64,000 nucleotides of DNA from Lentibacillus jeotgali (GTDB lineage: Bacteria; Bacillota; Bacilli; Bacillales; Amphibacillaceae): NCBI RefSeq assembly GCF_000224785.1, contig NZ_AGAV01000015.1:186001-250000 (forward strand), in the 5' to 3' direction. The position numbers and the translations under genes were made by a program. The notes beneath the pieces are model-generated. The model did no database searches and had not been told where the DNA came from. It worked only from the letters and a program-made list of their open reading frames with translations. How positions within the stretch are numbered: the stretch's first letter is position 1; each line of letters begins with the position of its first letter. This document shows positions 16,458 to 25,060 of the stretch, piece by piece.

Positions 16458-16716
16458 ATGACAGAAACGTCCATGGATACGGCTGTTTGTTTGTGGTGAT
16501 ATTAAGGTTGGATTCCTTTATACAGCGGAATTTACAGGGTTTTAGTAAAAAATCGTGTGATAGTTATAGAAAAGACATAGCTATTGGAGGAACGCCTTCA
16601 TGAGGACCAGAGTAAACCTGTCATGAGGAAAAGTCCAAATCGTCCCTGCTGAAAGCGATTGAGAATGAAAATTCCAGGGAAAATAAATACAACAAAATGA
16701 AAAAAGGAGTAGCATA
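16458..16716 (+). other. Gap with decayed short frames before the PAP2 gene
   Basis: A good RBS (TTGGAGGAACG) at about 16585 leads only to an eight-codon frame ending TGA. A second frame across 16622-16714, ending KMKKGVA, has no start. CATGAGGA occurs twice, 23 bases apart. This looks like a small gene decayed by indels, but no family is recognisable. Confidence 0.3.
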
Positions 16717-17391
16717 ATGACGGTTCATCAAAGACAGGTTTTATTATCCTGTATGATTATATCAGTGGTATTGTTTGTGTTGATTGCATTAAATTTTAAA
16801 GAACCATTGATGTTGAACTTCGGCGAGTGGGTACAATCCTATTTGTACGATTTTCTTGGCTCATATGGCGACTTTGTTTTTGTTGTGATTACCTATGTCG
16901 GTTCAGCATATGTTTCCTTTCCAATTATGGGAATTCTCATGTGCGTTTTTTTGTTTCAAAAAAGATACTGGACCACGCTATTGCTTATCTTTAATCTTAT
17001 TGGGGTCCGGCAGCTTAATTGGCTGCTGAAATCCATTTTCGAAAGACCCCGTCCAGAATTAGAGCACCTTGTCCAAGTCAGTTCGGATAGCTTTCCGAGT
17101 GGCCATTCAATGAATTCGATCGCCTTCTTTGGCTTTCTTGCATATTTGCTGCATCTGAAATTAAAGGACAGCAGAAAACTTTCTCGCTGGGTTTGGGCAA
17201 GCGCCGTTGTTTTGATAGGACTAATTGGTCTTAGCCGCGTCTATTTAGGTGTTCACTATCCATTAGATGTCGTCGGGGGATTTCTGGCCGGAGGAGCATG
17301 GCTGTTACTCAGCATTTTTCTATATACTTATGTCCCGCAAAAAGAGCACTTCAATCAGCGGGCTCCCGTTAAACAAGAACAAAATCGCTGA
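16717..17391 (+). CDS. PAP2-type membrane phosphatase
   Basis: A 224-residue membrane protein of the phosphatidic acid phosphatase 2 family. The three active-site motifs are intact: K105-x6-R-P (KSIFERPRP, to 111), PSGH at 127-130 and SRVYLGVHYPLD at 173-184. About six hydrophobic segments surround them. Members dephosphorylate lipid phosphates such as phosphatidylglycerol phosphate or undecaprenyl pyrophosphate at the outer face. AAAAGGAG lies 8 bases before the ATG. It is a single-gene unit. Which lipid it uses cannot be told from sequence. Confidence 0.9.
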   Translation: MTVHQRQVLLSCMIISVVLFVLIALNFKEPLMLNFGEWVQSYLYDFLGSYGDFVFVVITYVGSAYVSFPIMGILMCVFLFQKRYWTTLLLIFNLIGVRQLNWLLKSIFERPRPELEHLVQVSSDSFPSGHSMNSIAFFGFLAYLLHLKLKDSRKLSRWVWASAVVLIGLIGLSRVYLGVHYPLDVVGGFLAGGAWLLLSIFLYTYVPQKEHFNQRAPVKQEQNR

Positions 17392-17454
17392 CTGAAGCAA
17401 AAATGATGGCTGCCAGGATCCGCCTGATAGCCCCATAAAATTGGTGTTCAATGG

Positions 17455-18867
17455 CTATTGAATTGGCGCAGGGTCTTCATTCAGCAGATAATCGTTGGTG
17501 TTGGAGTCTGGTTTATTTTTCGATTTGCTCCACGGAACATCCTGCCTAACTGTATCATAAACCGCAGCGCCAATCAGCTCGCCATTTGTTTGAATTCGTT
17601 CCTGGCTGATTTTGTCTATCGTATCGAGAGGAGTATGGTACCAAGGCTCCAGTGATGCGGTTTCCGGGTCCCTCAGGATGAAATTAGCCGCATCGATTCC
17701 GGCCTCATAGAAGGATACATGGTCTGAAGCCCCTCTTTCATACAGCTTGAGACTATCGTTGCCAAGTCGTTCACCGGCTGCCTCAACTGCCTGCCATACT
17801 GCATTTGGCGCGCCGTCCATTACATTCACGTATAATGCTGTAGCCTGATCCCATCCGGTTCCGACCATGTCCATATTGAATGCTGCCAGGCTGTTTTCCA
17901 CATCCTGTGTGGAAAGTCCGCTGACATATTGCTGGGATCCAACAAGACCAATTTCTTCTGCACCAAAGAAGACAAAGCGGATTTCTTTATCTGTCGGGAA
18001 GGGCTGTAAAATTCTTGCCAGTTCAAGTGCGACGCTTGTCCCTGAAGCATTGTCACTTGCCCCGGGTGAATATGGTACACTGTCATAATGTGCTGTGACG
18101 TAGACGATATCATTGTCATTGGTCGGTTTGCCTTTAGGCTCTTTGACAGCAATAACATTTTGAGATTGCTGGTCACTGATTTCAGTGATATTCAGAGTCG
18201 CGCGGACTTCTTCACTTGCCATTTCCTCCTTAAGTTTTTGTCCATCTTCCATTGTGATGGCCACTACCGGGATGGAAGCCTCATTGTCTCCCAGACTTGG
18301 CGTAATAGGAACCAGACCTTCCGTATTATCATAGATGATTATACCTGCAGCACCGGCATTCATGGCATTTTTAGTTTTTTCCCAGAAAGACATGTCACCG
18401 CGTTCAATCAGAGCAATATTTCCCTCGACCGCTTCAGGAAAGTTACCGGGCAGCCCGATGCCAGAATCAACAATGGCTCCGATAACATTTTCACCCTGTG
18501 TACTTGCCGAGCCCGTTGCCACACGAATGGCAAGCTCTTCATCATTATAAGAAGTGGTTAGCTCGCCCTCAAGTCGGTCAGCAATGCCAAATTCCTCTGT
18601 TTTTGTTTCATAGCCATAATGCTGTAATTTTTGACGGATATACTCAGCTGCATCCAGCTCTTCTTTAGTTCCTGCCACACGAGGACCAATGTTTTCGCTA
18701 AGATAAGAGATATGTTCCATGGATCTGTCAGAGTCAAATCGTTCAGTAATTTTCTTATCGAATGCTGACCCGTTTCCTGCCTTGTTCGGGAGGGCAGATG
18801 CAATTCCCGGCTGCACGATGGAAGCCAACAGGGCAAGGGCCGCCATCCATGTTATTTGTTTCTTCAA
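17455..18867 (-). CDS. Secreted M28 aminopeptidase with PA domain
   Basis: An exported zinc aminopeptidase of 470 residues, close in plan to B. subtilis YwaD. The signal peptide spans roughly residues 1-26, ending ASA. A protease-associated insert covers about 105-235. The M28 domain has the di-zinc ligands H260 (AHYDS), D272 (GASDNASG), E304/E305 (FGAEEIG), D333 (NMDMVG) and H411 (WYHTPLD). The start is TTG with AAAGGAG 9 bases upstream; an earlier TTG lies too close. A CRE-like site and a start-stop AUG-UAG lie in its leader, so carbon repression is likely. It would supply amino acids from extracellular peptides. Confidence 0.92.
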   Translation of the reverse strand: MKKQITWMAALALLASIVQPGIASALPNKAGNGSAFDKKITERFDSDRSMEHISYLSENIGPRVAGTKEELDAAEYIRQKLQHYGYETKTEEFGIADRLEGELTTSYNDEELAIRVATGSASTQGENVIGAIVDSGIGLPGNFPEAVEGNIALIERGDMSFWEKTKNAMNAGAAGIIIYDNTEGLVPITPSLGDNEASIPVVAITMEDGQKLKEEMASEEVRATLNITEISDQQSQNVIAVKEPKGKPTNDNDIVYVTAHYDSVPYSPGASDNASGTSVALELARILQPFPTDKEIRFVFFGAEEIGLVGSQQYVSGLSTQDVENSLAAFNMDMVGTGWDQATALYVNVMDGAPNAVWQAVEAAGERLGNDSLKLYERGASDHVSFYEAGIDAANFILRDPETASLEPWYHTPLDTIDKISQERIQTNGELIGAAVYDTVRQDVPWSKSKNKPDSNTNDYLLNEDPAPIQ

Positions 18868-18939
18868 TAGCAATCTCTCCTTTTGTGCAAATTTGGATTT
18901 GAGACATAAAAGATTTGAAGAATTCCTATCAAGGAAGGT

Positions 18940-18959
18940 CTACATAAATGATCACTCCT
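18940..18959 (-). promoter_or_regulatory. Minimal start-stop ORF (ATG TAG) with RBS in the aminopeptidase leader
   Basis: On the minus strand AGGAG is followed, 9 bases later, by ATG and immediately by TAG. This is a perfectly placed initiation site with no coding sequence, about 75 bases ahead of the aminopeptidase start. It may trap ribosomes or be chance. Confidence 0.4.
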
Positions 18960-18975
18960 AATAGATTATTATATT

Positions 18976-18989
18976 GTATGCGCTTTCAT
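18976..18989 (-). promoter_or_regulatory. CcpA-type catabolite response element
   Basis: The minus strand reads TGAAAGCGCATACA, one or two mismatches from the CRE consensus WTGNAARCGNWWWCA. It lies just upstream of the AT-rich promoter region of the aminopeptidase gene. Confidence 0.5.
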
Positions 18990-19178
18990 TTGGTGTTACT
19001 ATTTATTTTACTAGGAAGATTAATAGAGGCAATAGGCCATCAGGACGATTGCAGGATTATCTTGACAGGTCCCTGTAACTGTTGGACTAAGACTTTTTGA
19101 CAAGCTGAAAAACAACTTTAAAACCGGAATATGTAAAATAGTATGTGTAAACCATTGAAATAAAGGAAGGAGGATATT

Positions 19179-19301
19179 ATTCTTAGTATTAATAATGAGG
19201 ATAAGCCGCTTGCCGGGAAAGGGATCCGGTATATGTTTAAAAGCAGTAAGAATGAGAGGAAAAGATTCACAGGATTCAGCTGGAATAAGTACTATAGCTG
19301 A
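19179..19301 (+). CDS. Possible 40-aa basic protein with an ATT start
   Basis: AAGGAGG at 19167-19173 is followed after 5 bases by ATT opening a 41-codon frame. It ends in a charged, aromatic C-terminus (NERKRFTGFSWNKYYS). It contains no ATG, GTG or TTG at suitable spacing. Amino acid use looks protein-like. A competing frame with an ATG at 19195 is poorly spaced. Unrecognised and uncertain. Confidence 0.3.
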   Translation: MLSINNEDKPLAGKGIRYMFKSSKNERKRFTGFSWNKYYS

Positions 19302-19316
19302 GAGGGGTATCTGATA

Positions 19317-19877
19317 ATGGAGCGGAATGTTGTGAGCAATTTCTTGCTAATCATTTTGTCAGCCCTATTATTAACTGGCTGCGGGTCAGGAACAACGGAG
19401 GACGACACAATGAGTGAAGAAGGACCAATTACCAAGGAGACATCTGAGCTTTCATTTAAGAGGATTGATTCAGGTGAAGTGCCGGAGAAAGTACAAGAAT
19501 GGATTGACAAAAACAGGAAAGAGGGATCGAAAAAAGTTTTCCATGCAGACGGTAAAACGTATGTAATCATCATGCTCGGGCAGAAATCAACCGGCGGCTA
19601 TGCAGTAAAAATTGATGATATGCAGCTTGAGAAAATTGTTTCGCCTGAGTCCAAGGCGGGCAAGGGAACGGTTAACGTCACATACCATACGATTGAACCG
19701 GGAAAGGGAAGCATTAACACACAAGCGCTCACATATCCAATGGCGATAGCTGAATTGGAAGGGACGCATGATTATGACTATCAGTTTTCAGAAAAAGGCA
19801 AGCAGAATAAGCTAAAAGGAAGCAATGATGGGGAGCAGACCGAACACGTCAAGCCTGAAAAGCTGACGAACGAGTGA
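19317..19877 (+). CDS. Lipoprotein with PrcB-like C-terminal domain
   Basis: A 186-residue exported lipoprotein. The lipobox LLTGC places the acylated cysteine at C22. An acidic linker is followed by a domain with the pattern KTYVIIMLGQKSTGGYAVKI, typical of PrcB C-terminal-type protease-associated domains. The tail is hydrophilic and Lys/Glu rich. The start is ATG, with GAGAGGGG about 9 bases upstream. No protease gene adjoins it. A role at the outer membrane face, perhaps binding a protease, is inferred only from the domain resemblance. Confidence 0.75.
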   Translation: MERNVVSNFLLIILSALLLTGCGSGTTEDDTMSEEGPITKETSELSFKRIDSGEVPEKVQEWIDKNRKEGSKKVFHADGKTYVIIMLGQKSTGGYAVKIDDMQLEKIVSPESKAGKGTVNVTYHTIEPGKGSINTQALTYPMAIAELEGTHDYDYQFSEKGKQNKLKGSNDGEQTEHVKPEKLTNE

Positions 19878-19879
19878 GG

Positions 19880-20050
19880 ATGCATATTATGGGAATCGCA
19901 ACAAGGCTGGAGCTTACTGTCATTAAAGACAATATGAAAGCGGTCAAGCTTTACCAGAAAATGGGGTTCCAGATTGAAGGCGAAAAAGTTCATTCATTGA
20001 TAATCGATGGACAGCCTGCCAATGAGTATTATATGTACAAGCTGGTTTAG
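19880..20050 (+). pseudogene. C-terminal fragment of a GNAT acetyltransferase
   Basis: The frame reads RLELTVIKDNMKAVKLYQKM, then GFQIEGEKVHSL and ANEYYMYKLV. This is the last third of a GNAT N-acetyltransferase (L-V-x-x-N-x-x-A-x-x-L-Y-x-K-x-GF-x-x-EG). The acetyl-CoA-binding motif A and everything N-terminal to it are missing. It starts almost at the stop of the lipoprotein gene, suggesting a deletion joined the two. Confidence 0.75.
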
Positions 20051-20201
20051 ATGCCGATCCAAAGAACGGCTATCCGGAATCAAGACTGGCGGAGGCTTGG
20101 GATAGTTAGTGCTTGGCCAGCCAAAGGGTTTTTAAATGAGAGTTATTATGGTCTTTTTTGTCCGCCAATGGTATAATGACCTAAACAAGGGGGATGGCCC
20201 G

Positions 20202-20507
20202 ATGGAAGAAACGTTAAACCAGATTTTAAGTGAATTGAAGGGATTACGCACGGGTTTAGACGGAGTACGCACAGATATAACGGATATACGTACAGATATG
20301 ACTGATATACGAACAGATATAACCGATTTGAAACAAGGGCAGAAAAGAATTGAAGACGGTCAGGAAAGACTTCAAAAAAATCTGGTAGCCAGTTTAGGTG
20401 ACTATACTGAAAAAATCATTGACCATTTTGATGATAAGACGGATGCATTGAACAATCGCGTATTCAAAGTTGAATCAGAAATGAAAAGCTTAAGCAGGCA
20501 GCAGTGA
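20202..20507 (+). CDS. Coiled-coil protein with DIRTDIT heptads
   Basis: A 101-residue hydrophilic protein. Residues 20-45 are made of near-identical heptads (TDITDIRTDMTDIRTDITDL), giving a long coiled coil, and the C-terminal half stays helical. AAGGGGG lies 9 bases before the ATG, and TATAAT at 20172 is a likely -10. A hairpin overlapping the stop codon ends the unit. Heptad number is likely to vary between strains. The function is unknown; it is probably a homo-oligomeric scaffold. Confidence 0.7.
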   Translation: MEETLNQILSELKGLRTGLDGVRTDITDIRTDMTDIRTDITDLKQGQKRIEDGQERLQKNLVASLGDYTEKIIDHFDDKTDALNNRVFKVESEMKSLSRQQ

Positions 20508-20536
20508 GATAAATCATTGCTGCCTTTACTTTTTTA
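20496..20536 (+). terminator. Terminator overlapping a stop codon
   Basis: GGCAGCA at the end of the coiled-coil gene pairs with TGCTGCC, followed by a T-rich tract ending TTTTTT. Confidence 0.7.
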
Positions 20537-20623
20537 ACAATGCTTACCCTCCTTCATGGATATTTTTCATTGAATGGTACACCCTACTGAATATAGAGTT
20601 TTATAAAAGGTGGGGACCATCAA

Positions 20624-22240
20624 ATGAACATAGCAGATATTATGACAGTGATTGGCTTTATTGTTGTTTCGATTGTCATTCTAATATTGCTGGCAATTGG
20701 CATATACATATATTTCATCGACCGTACCCAGCGGCAGCATCCGGTGCTCCGCAACTATCCGATTGTGGGACGGGCGCGCTATTTTTTTGAAAAGATCGGT
20801 CCGGAACTGCGTCAGTATTTCTTTAATAACGATCGGGAAAGCAAGCCAATTTCGCGGGAAGAGTATGGGCATATCGTAAAGAAGGCGAAATATAAGCGCG
20901 ATGTTGAAGGATTCGGCTCGCAGCGCGATTTTGAAAAAGCAGGCTATTATATCCGGAATAGCATGTTTCCGAAATTGACTGAGGAATTGAAGATGGACGG
21001 GGAAGCTAAAGTAACGACCGACCGTTATTTGCTGACCAAGGATCCGCTGTTCACACAGCGGGAAGAGCATTTAGAGGAAGAGAATTCACCGGCTTATCTA
21101 CTAGATGAGGAAGATACCATTGTGATCGGCGAGAATACCTCCCGCAAGCCATTTAAGCTTCGCGGACAGATCGGCATGTCGGCGATGAGCTATGGTTCGC
21201 TTGGCGAGCGGGCGATTACGGCTTTATCGGAAGGTCTCGGGATGGCCGAGGGAACTTGGATGAATACGGGAGAAGGCGGTCTCTCGGATTATCATCTAAA
21301 AGGCGGTGGCGATATTATCATGCAAATCGGCCCTGGCATGTTCGGTCTCAGGGATAAGGAAGGCAACTTCAACTGGGATGAGCTGAAGGAAAAAAGTCAG
21401 ATTCCAGAGCTGAAGGCGTTTGAAGTGAAATTGGCACAGGGTGCGAAAACGCGCGGCGGGCACGTCGATGCTGAAAAGGTTAATGAGGAGATTGCCCGAA
21501 TTCGCATGGTTGAGCCGTTCACGTCCATTGATAGTCCGAACCGTTTTCCGGAATTCACAGATTTGCCTTCGCTGTTTGATTTTATTGAGCGTGTACGAGA
21601 GCATTCCGGAAAACCTGTTGGCATGAAAATTGTAGTGGGAAGCCATTTTGAAGCTGAGGAACTGGCAAAAGGGATACGTGATATCGAAAAGGGCCCTGAT
21701 TTCATCACAATTGACGGCAGTGAAGGCGGTACGGGCGCTTCGTATCAGGAGCTGACGGACAGTGTCGGGCTTCCGATCAGGTCTGCCTTGCCCCTGGTGG
21801 ACAATGCGCTGAAAAAATATGGAGTCAGGGATCAGGTCAAAATCATTGCTTCCGGCAAATTGTATTCACCTGACCGGGTGGCAATTGCTCTGGCAATGGG
21901 TGCCGATCTCGTCAACATCGCCCGGGCATTCATGATTACAGTCGGGTGCATCCAGACGTTGAAATGCCACTCCAACGTGTGCCCGGTTGGGGTTGCTACA
22001 ACCGATCCGGATCTGCAGAGGGCACTTGTCGTCGATGAAAAGAAACATCGGACCGCTAACTATCTGATCTCCATGCGTAAAGGATTATACCGCGTTGCAG
22101 CGGCGGCCGGGCTGGAATCGCCACTACATTTCAAGCGCGAACATGTGGTATATAAGGATGAGAAAGGCAAAACGTGGTCGCTTGATGACATATATCAGTC
22201 GATGATTCAGCCGGGCGGTGAAGGATCGATGAATGCGTGA
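20624..22240 (+). CDS. yerD: Membrane-anchored FMN-binding glutamate synthase-like protein (YerD)
   Basis: A 538-residue protein with an N-terminal membrane helix (about 8-32) followed by a GltB-type FMN/Fe-S barrel. Visible blocks are IGMSAMSYGSLGERAI, the flavin-binding TIDGSEGGTGASYQEL, and ASGKLYSPDRVAIALAMGAD. A cysteine cluster GCIQTLKCHSNVCPVGVAT binds the [3Fe-4S] centre. It lacks the amidotransferase half of true GOGAT. B. subtilis YerD has the same plan at 525 residues. The ATG follows AAGGTGGGGA. Its reaction is unknown; it probably oxidises or aminates a small acid at the membrane. Confidence 0.88.
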   Translation: MNIADIMTVIGFIVVSIVILILLAIGIYIYFIDRTQRQHPVLRNYPIVGRARYFFEKIGPELRQYFFNNDRESKPISREEYGHIVKKAKYKRDVEGFGSQRDFEKAGYYIRNSMFPKLTEELKMDGEAKVTTDRYLLTKDPLFTQREEHLEEENSPAYLLDEEDTIVIGENTSRKPFKLRGQIGMSAMSYGSLGERAITALSEGLGMAEGTWMNTGEGGLSDYHLKGGGDIIMQIGPGMFGLRDKEGNFNWDELKEKSQIPELKAFEVKLAQGAKTRGGHVDAEKVNEEIARIRMVEPFTSIDSPNRFPEFTDLPSLFDFIERVREHSGKPVGMKIVVGSHFEAEELAKGIRDIEKGPDFITIDGSEGGTGASYQELTDSVGLPIRSALPLVDNALKKYGVRDQVKIIASGKLYSPDRVAIALAMGADLVNIARAFMITVGCIQTLKCHSNVCPVGVATTDPDLQRALVVDEKKHRTANYLISMRKGLYRVAAAAGLESPLHFKREHVVYKDEKGKTWSLDDIYQSMIQPGGEGSMNA

Positions 22241-22249
22241 ATTAATCAA

Positions 22250-22282
22250 AAAGAAGGAGATTGCTGTCTTAGCAATCTCCTG
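22250..22282 (-). terminator. Terminator of the yidC2 unit
   Basis: GGAGATTGC pairs perfectly with GCAATCTCC. On the minus strand it is followed by TTCTTTTTG, so it mainly serves the minus-strand insertase gene while also lying just after yerD. Confidence 0.75.
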
Positions 22283-22287
22283 AAATC

Positions 22288-23094
22288 TTAGGACGTTTCG
22301 GCCGTCCCTTTTTTATGGGCTAAATAAATTTTTTTTGAAATCAACGTTTGTCCAATTATGAACAATCCCCCGACAGCCCAATACAGTGGTAAGGCTGCCG
22401 GGGCGTTTAGGGAAATGATGCCGATCATGACCGGCGAGAAGATCCCGATAAGCGCCATCTGTTTTTTCTGTTGCGGTTCAAGACCAATTTGCGTGACTTT
22501 GAACTGAACAAAGTAGATGATGACAGCCAGGATAGTTAGCAAAATGTCGGTCTCTCCAAGATCAAACCATAAAAATTGATGTGCCGCTATTTCCTGAGTA
22601 CCGCGTATTGCCCAGTAAAAGGCTATTAGTATCGGCATTTGGATCAGCATCGGCAAGCATCCGGCAAATGAGGCGAGCGGGTTGAAATTGTGTCTTTGAT
22701 ATAGCTGCATCATTTCCTGCTGCATGTTCATCTGTGATTCCCGGTCTTTGTGATCCTTGTATTTTTTCTGGACCTTGTCCATTTCTGGTTTCAGTTCTTT
22801 CATCTTATCCTGCATTTCAAGACTGCTTCTCGTCTGTTTCAGCATAAAGGGCATGACGGCAAGCCGGATAATGAGCGTGATCATGATGATCGACAGTCCG
22901 TAGCTTCCGTTGAAAAAGGATGCCAGACCTTTGATTAACAGAGAAAAGTTGTAAACAAAGTAGTGATTGAAAAAGCCTTCTGTATCAGCACTGATCGGCT
23001 CGTTTCCCAATCCGCACCCTGACAGAAAAATGATGAGAGTCAGTCCGGCAAGGCTAAATTTCTTCGTGAGTGTGAATACAGATGTTTGTTCCAT
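22288..23094 (-). CDS. yidC2: YidC/OxaA membrane protein insertase, lipoprotein type
   Basis: A 268-residue insertase that helps Sec substrates and small proteins enter the membrane. The N-terminus has a lipobox FLSGC with C27. The catalytic groove arginine is R77 in ITLIIRLAVMP. The charged cytoplasmic loop (KLKPEMDKVQKKYKD region) and five membrane segments follow. GAGGAGG lies 6 bases before the ATG. No rnpA or jag gene adjoins, so this is a second paralogue (YqjG-like) rather than the SpoIIIJ locus. It is overlapped at its 5' end by a small membrane gene in the same operon. Confidence 0.92.
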   Translation of the reverse strand: MEQTSVFTLTKKFSLAGLTLIIFLSGCGLGNEPISADTEGFFNHYFVYNFSLLIKGLASFFNGSYGLSIIMITLIIRLAVMPFMLKQTRSSLEMQDKMKELKPEMDKVQKKYKDHKDRESQMNMQQEMMQLYQRHNFNPLASFAGCLPMLIQMPILIAFYWAIRGTQEIAAHQFLWFDLGETDILLTILAVIIYFVQFKVTQIGLEPQQKKQMALIGIFSPVMIGIISLNAPAALPLYWAVGGLFIIGQTLISKKIYLAHKKGTAETS

Positions 23095-23417
23095 CTAATG
23101 CCTCCTCGTTTTTTCATCATTGTGCTGAAAAAAGAGCAGGCATGGTCGTCATTATCATCGTCCGGTGCGTCTATCCGCTTTGCCTTTTGGACAATCCAGA
23201 CCATTACATCTGTCACCTCACCGATAGATTCTTGGATGGGGGCCGACTGGATTTTGACTGAATGGGAATTTTTCGTATGCACATAGGCATGCCCGACAAA
23301 CTTATTCAAACCGAGTTGTGTGATTTTAATGCTGCCGATGACAGACAGGAAAACGCTGAAGTAAAAGTAAAAAGGCGATGTCTCGGCAAGCAGTTCATAT
23401 AACAGTTCGATGATCAT
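23040..23417 (-). CDS. Small membrane protein upstream of and overlapping yidC2
   Basis: AAAGGAGGTG stands 7 bases before the ATG, an excellent initiation site. The 125-residue product has one clear hydrophobic segment (about 16-35) followed by a polar domain with KNSHSVKIQSAPIQESIGEV and an acidic patch DAPDDDNDDHACSFF. It runs 55 bases into yidC2 in another frame. The final 25 residues (RGGIRWNKHLYSHSRRNL) may be an extension acquired by loss of an earlier stop. I do not recognise the family. Its place suggests it is co-expressed with, and may be a partner or substrate of, the insertase. Confidence 0.6.
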   Translation of the reverse strand: MIIELLYELLAETSPFYFYFSVFLSVIGSIKITQLGLNKFVGHAYVHTKNSHSVKIQSAPIQESIGEVTDVMVWIVQKAKRIDAPDDDNDDHACSFFSTMMKKRGGIRWNKHLYSHSRRNLALPD

Positions 23418-23521
23418 CTGTATTCACCTCCTTTGCTGTGCTTTTATTTACCTATAATTATATGATACTACAAATCGTTGAGAATAATAAGCCTGAAACG
23501 TTTTACACCGCTTTCTGTATA

Positions 23522-25042
23522 TCACCGCCGGGAAAGCCTTTGTTTGATTCCCTTAATAATATCGTCGGCAGCATTGATCCGCATAAAATAAACGAGCACG
23601 GCGTACAGCACTGCAGCCATTACCCCGGATAGCAGCAATGCAAGGGTAAGGCCAGTCACGGCTATCAGTTGGTGGTAAGCCATATACGCGATCCATCCTG
23701 TAAAAGCAGAGGCGCCGGCTATTTTAATCACAGATAGAAAAATGTATCGGTTTTCGAATGAGCCGATTTTCCGTCTTAAATTAATAAATAACAGAAGTGT
23801 ACAGAAAATCATCGACAGGCTCGTCGCCAAAGCTAGTCCGCCGATGCCTATCCATCTGGCCAAAAGGAAATTCAGGATGATGTTCAGGACCATTGCAATA
23901 GCTGCATTAATCATCGGGGTTTTCGTGTCCTGCAGCGAATAAAATGTTCTTGAAAGTAACGTCCTTAAACCAAATCCAATCAGGCCAATCGAATAATAAA
24001 AATAGGCATCTGATGTCATGGCTACAGCGTCCTCCTCGAAGGCGCCTCTCCCGTAAAGAAACGAAATGATCGGTTCGGCCAGAAATAAGGAACCGGCCGT
24101 GGCGGGGAGGATCAGCAAGCTGACACCTACAATGGACTGGGAGACGTTCTGTTTTAGTCCGTCCATATTGCCTTTGGCAGCCATTTTAGATATTAATGGG
24201 TACATCACAGTCGAAATGGACGCCACAAATATGCCCAATACAGCAATATTGACGGTATGGGCGTAATTTAGCGCTGATATACCGCCTACATCAATTCGGG
24301 AAGCCAGTGTCCTGTCAACAAGTTTATTAATCTGGGTAACAGATGACCCAAGAATGACTGGAACCGCCAGAACGAGCATGTTTTTAAGGTCAGTATCTTT
24401 CAGATCAAATGCTGGTTTGTATCGGTAACCTTTTTTAAAAGAAAAATACAGTAACAGCAGCAGCTGAACGAATAACGCTGTCACATAGCCAATCCCCATG
24501 ATGATGACCAGGTCAAGCTGGTAGCTGAAAATAATCGAGAGGATTAAAACGGCATTCATCGGTAAGCCAATCAATGCCGGTACGTTGAAAAGTTTTTTGT
24601 AATTCAAATAGGCGCTCAATATTCGTATAACTAATGTAAAGTATATGCCAATGATCGTTATCCTCGTAAGCAGCACGGCAATATTTAAATTTCCCCCCGA
24701 AAAACCGCTTGCAAAAACGTTAACAATGGGTTCAGTAAAAACCAGGGCGCCGGCGATGGTCAATGTGCACAGTACAAACAGAACAGTGATAAGATTATTG
24801 GTGAACAGTTGGCCGCGTTTCTCGCCAAATTGCTCTTCAATTCTGCTGTACATTGGTATGTAGCCAGTCGAAATGCCTGCCGCAATTATGCCGAATATGA
24901 CTGTCGGGATCGTAATCGAAATAAGATAAGCGTCACTGATCATGGACGCCCCGTAAAAGTAAGATAGAGTGACATCTCTTAAAAAGCCTGACATTTTAGA
25001 GATGATTGTTATCAGCATGAGTACCAGAACTGCTTTTTTCAT
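23522..25042 (-). CDS. MurJ/MviN-type lipid flippase
   Basis: A 506-residue polytopic membrane protein with about 14 hydrophobic segments. It belongs to the MurJ branch of the MOP superfamily, which flips lipid-linked precursors such as lipid II. Family blocks include SGFLRDVTLSYFYGAS near the N-terminus, SRIEEQFGEKRG, and FLYGRGAFEEDA followed by LLSRTFYSLQDTKTPM. The start is taken at the ATG 20 bases after the ATP-grasp stop; the RBS is weak (TTGGGG), so coupling is likely. Being second in an operon with an ATP-grasp ligase, it may export a dedicated glycolipid or peptidolipid rather than lipid II. Confidence 0.88.
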   Translation of the reverse strand: MKKAVLVLMLITIISKMSGFLRDVTLSYFYGASMISDAYLISITIPTVIFGIIAAGISTGYIPMYSRIEEQFGEKRGQLFTNNLITVLFVLCTLTIAGALVFTEPIVNVFASGFSGGNLNIAVLLTRITIIGIYFTLVIRILSAYLNYKKLFNVPALIGLPMNAVLILSIIFSYQLDLVIIMGIGYVTALFVQLLLLLYFSFKKGYRYKPAFDLKDTDLKNMLVLAVPVILGSSVTQINKLVDRTLASRIDVGGISALNYAHTVNIAVLGIFVASISTVMYPLISKMAAKGNMDGLKQNVSQSIVGVSLLILPATAGSLFLAEPIISFLYGRGAFEEDAVAMTSDAYFYYSIGLIGFGLRTLLSRTFYSLQDTKTPMINAAIAMVLNIILNFLLARWIGIGGLALATSLSMIFCTLLLFINLRRKIGSFENRYIFLSVIKIAGASAFTGWIAYMAYHQLIAVTGLTLALLLSGVMAAVLYAVLVYFMRINAADDIIKGIKQRLSRR

Positions 25043-25060
25043 AATGAACCCCAATGTGCT

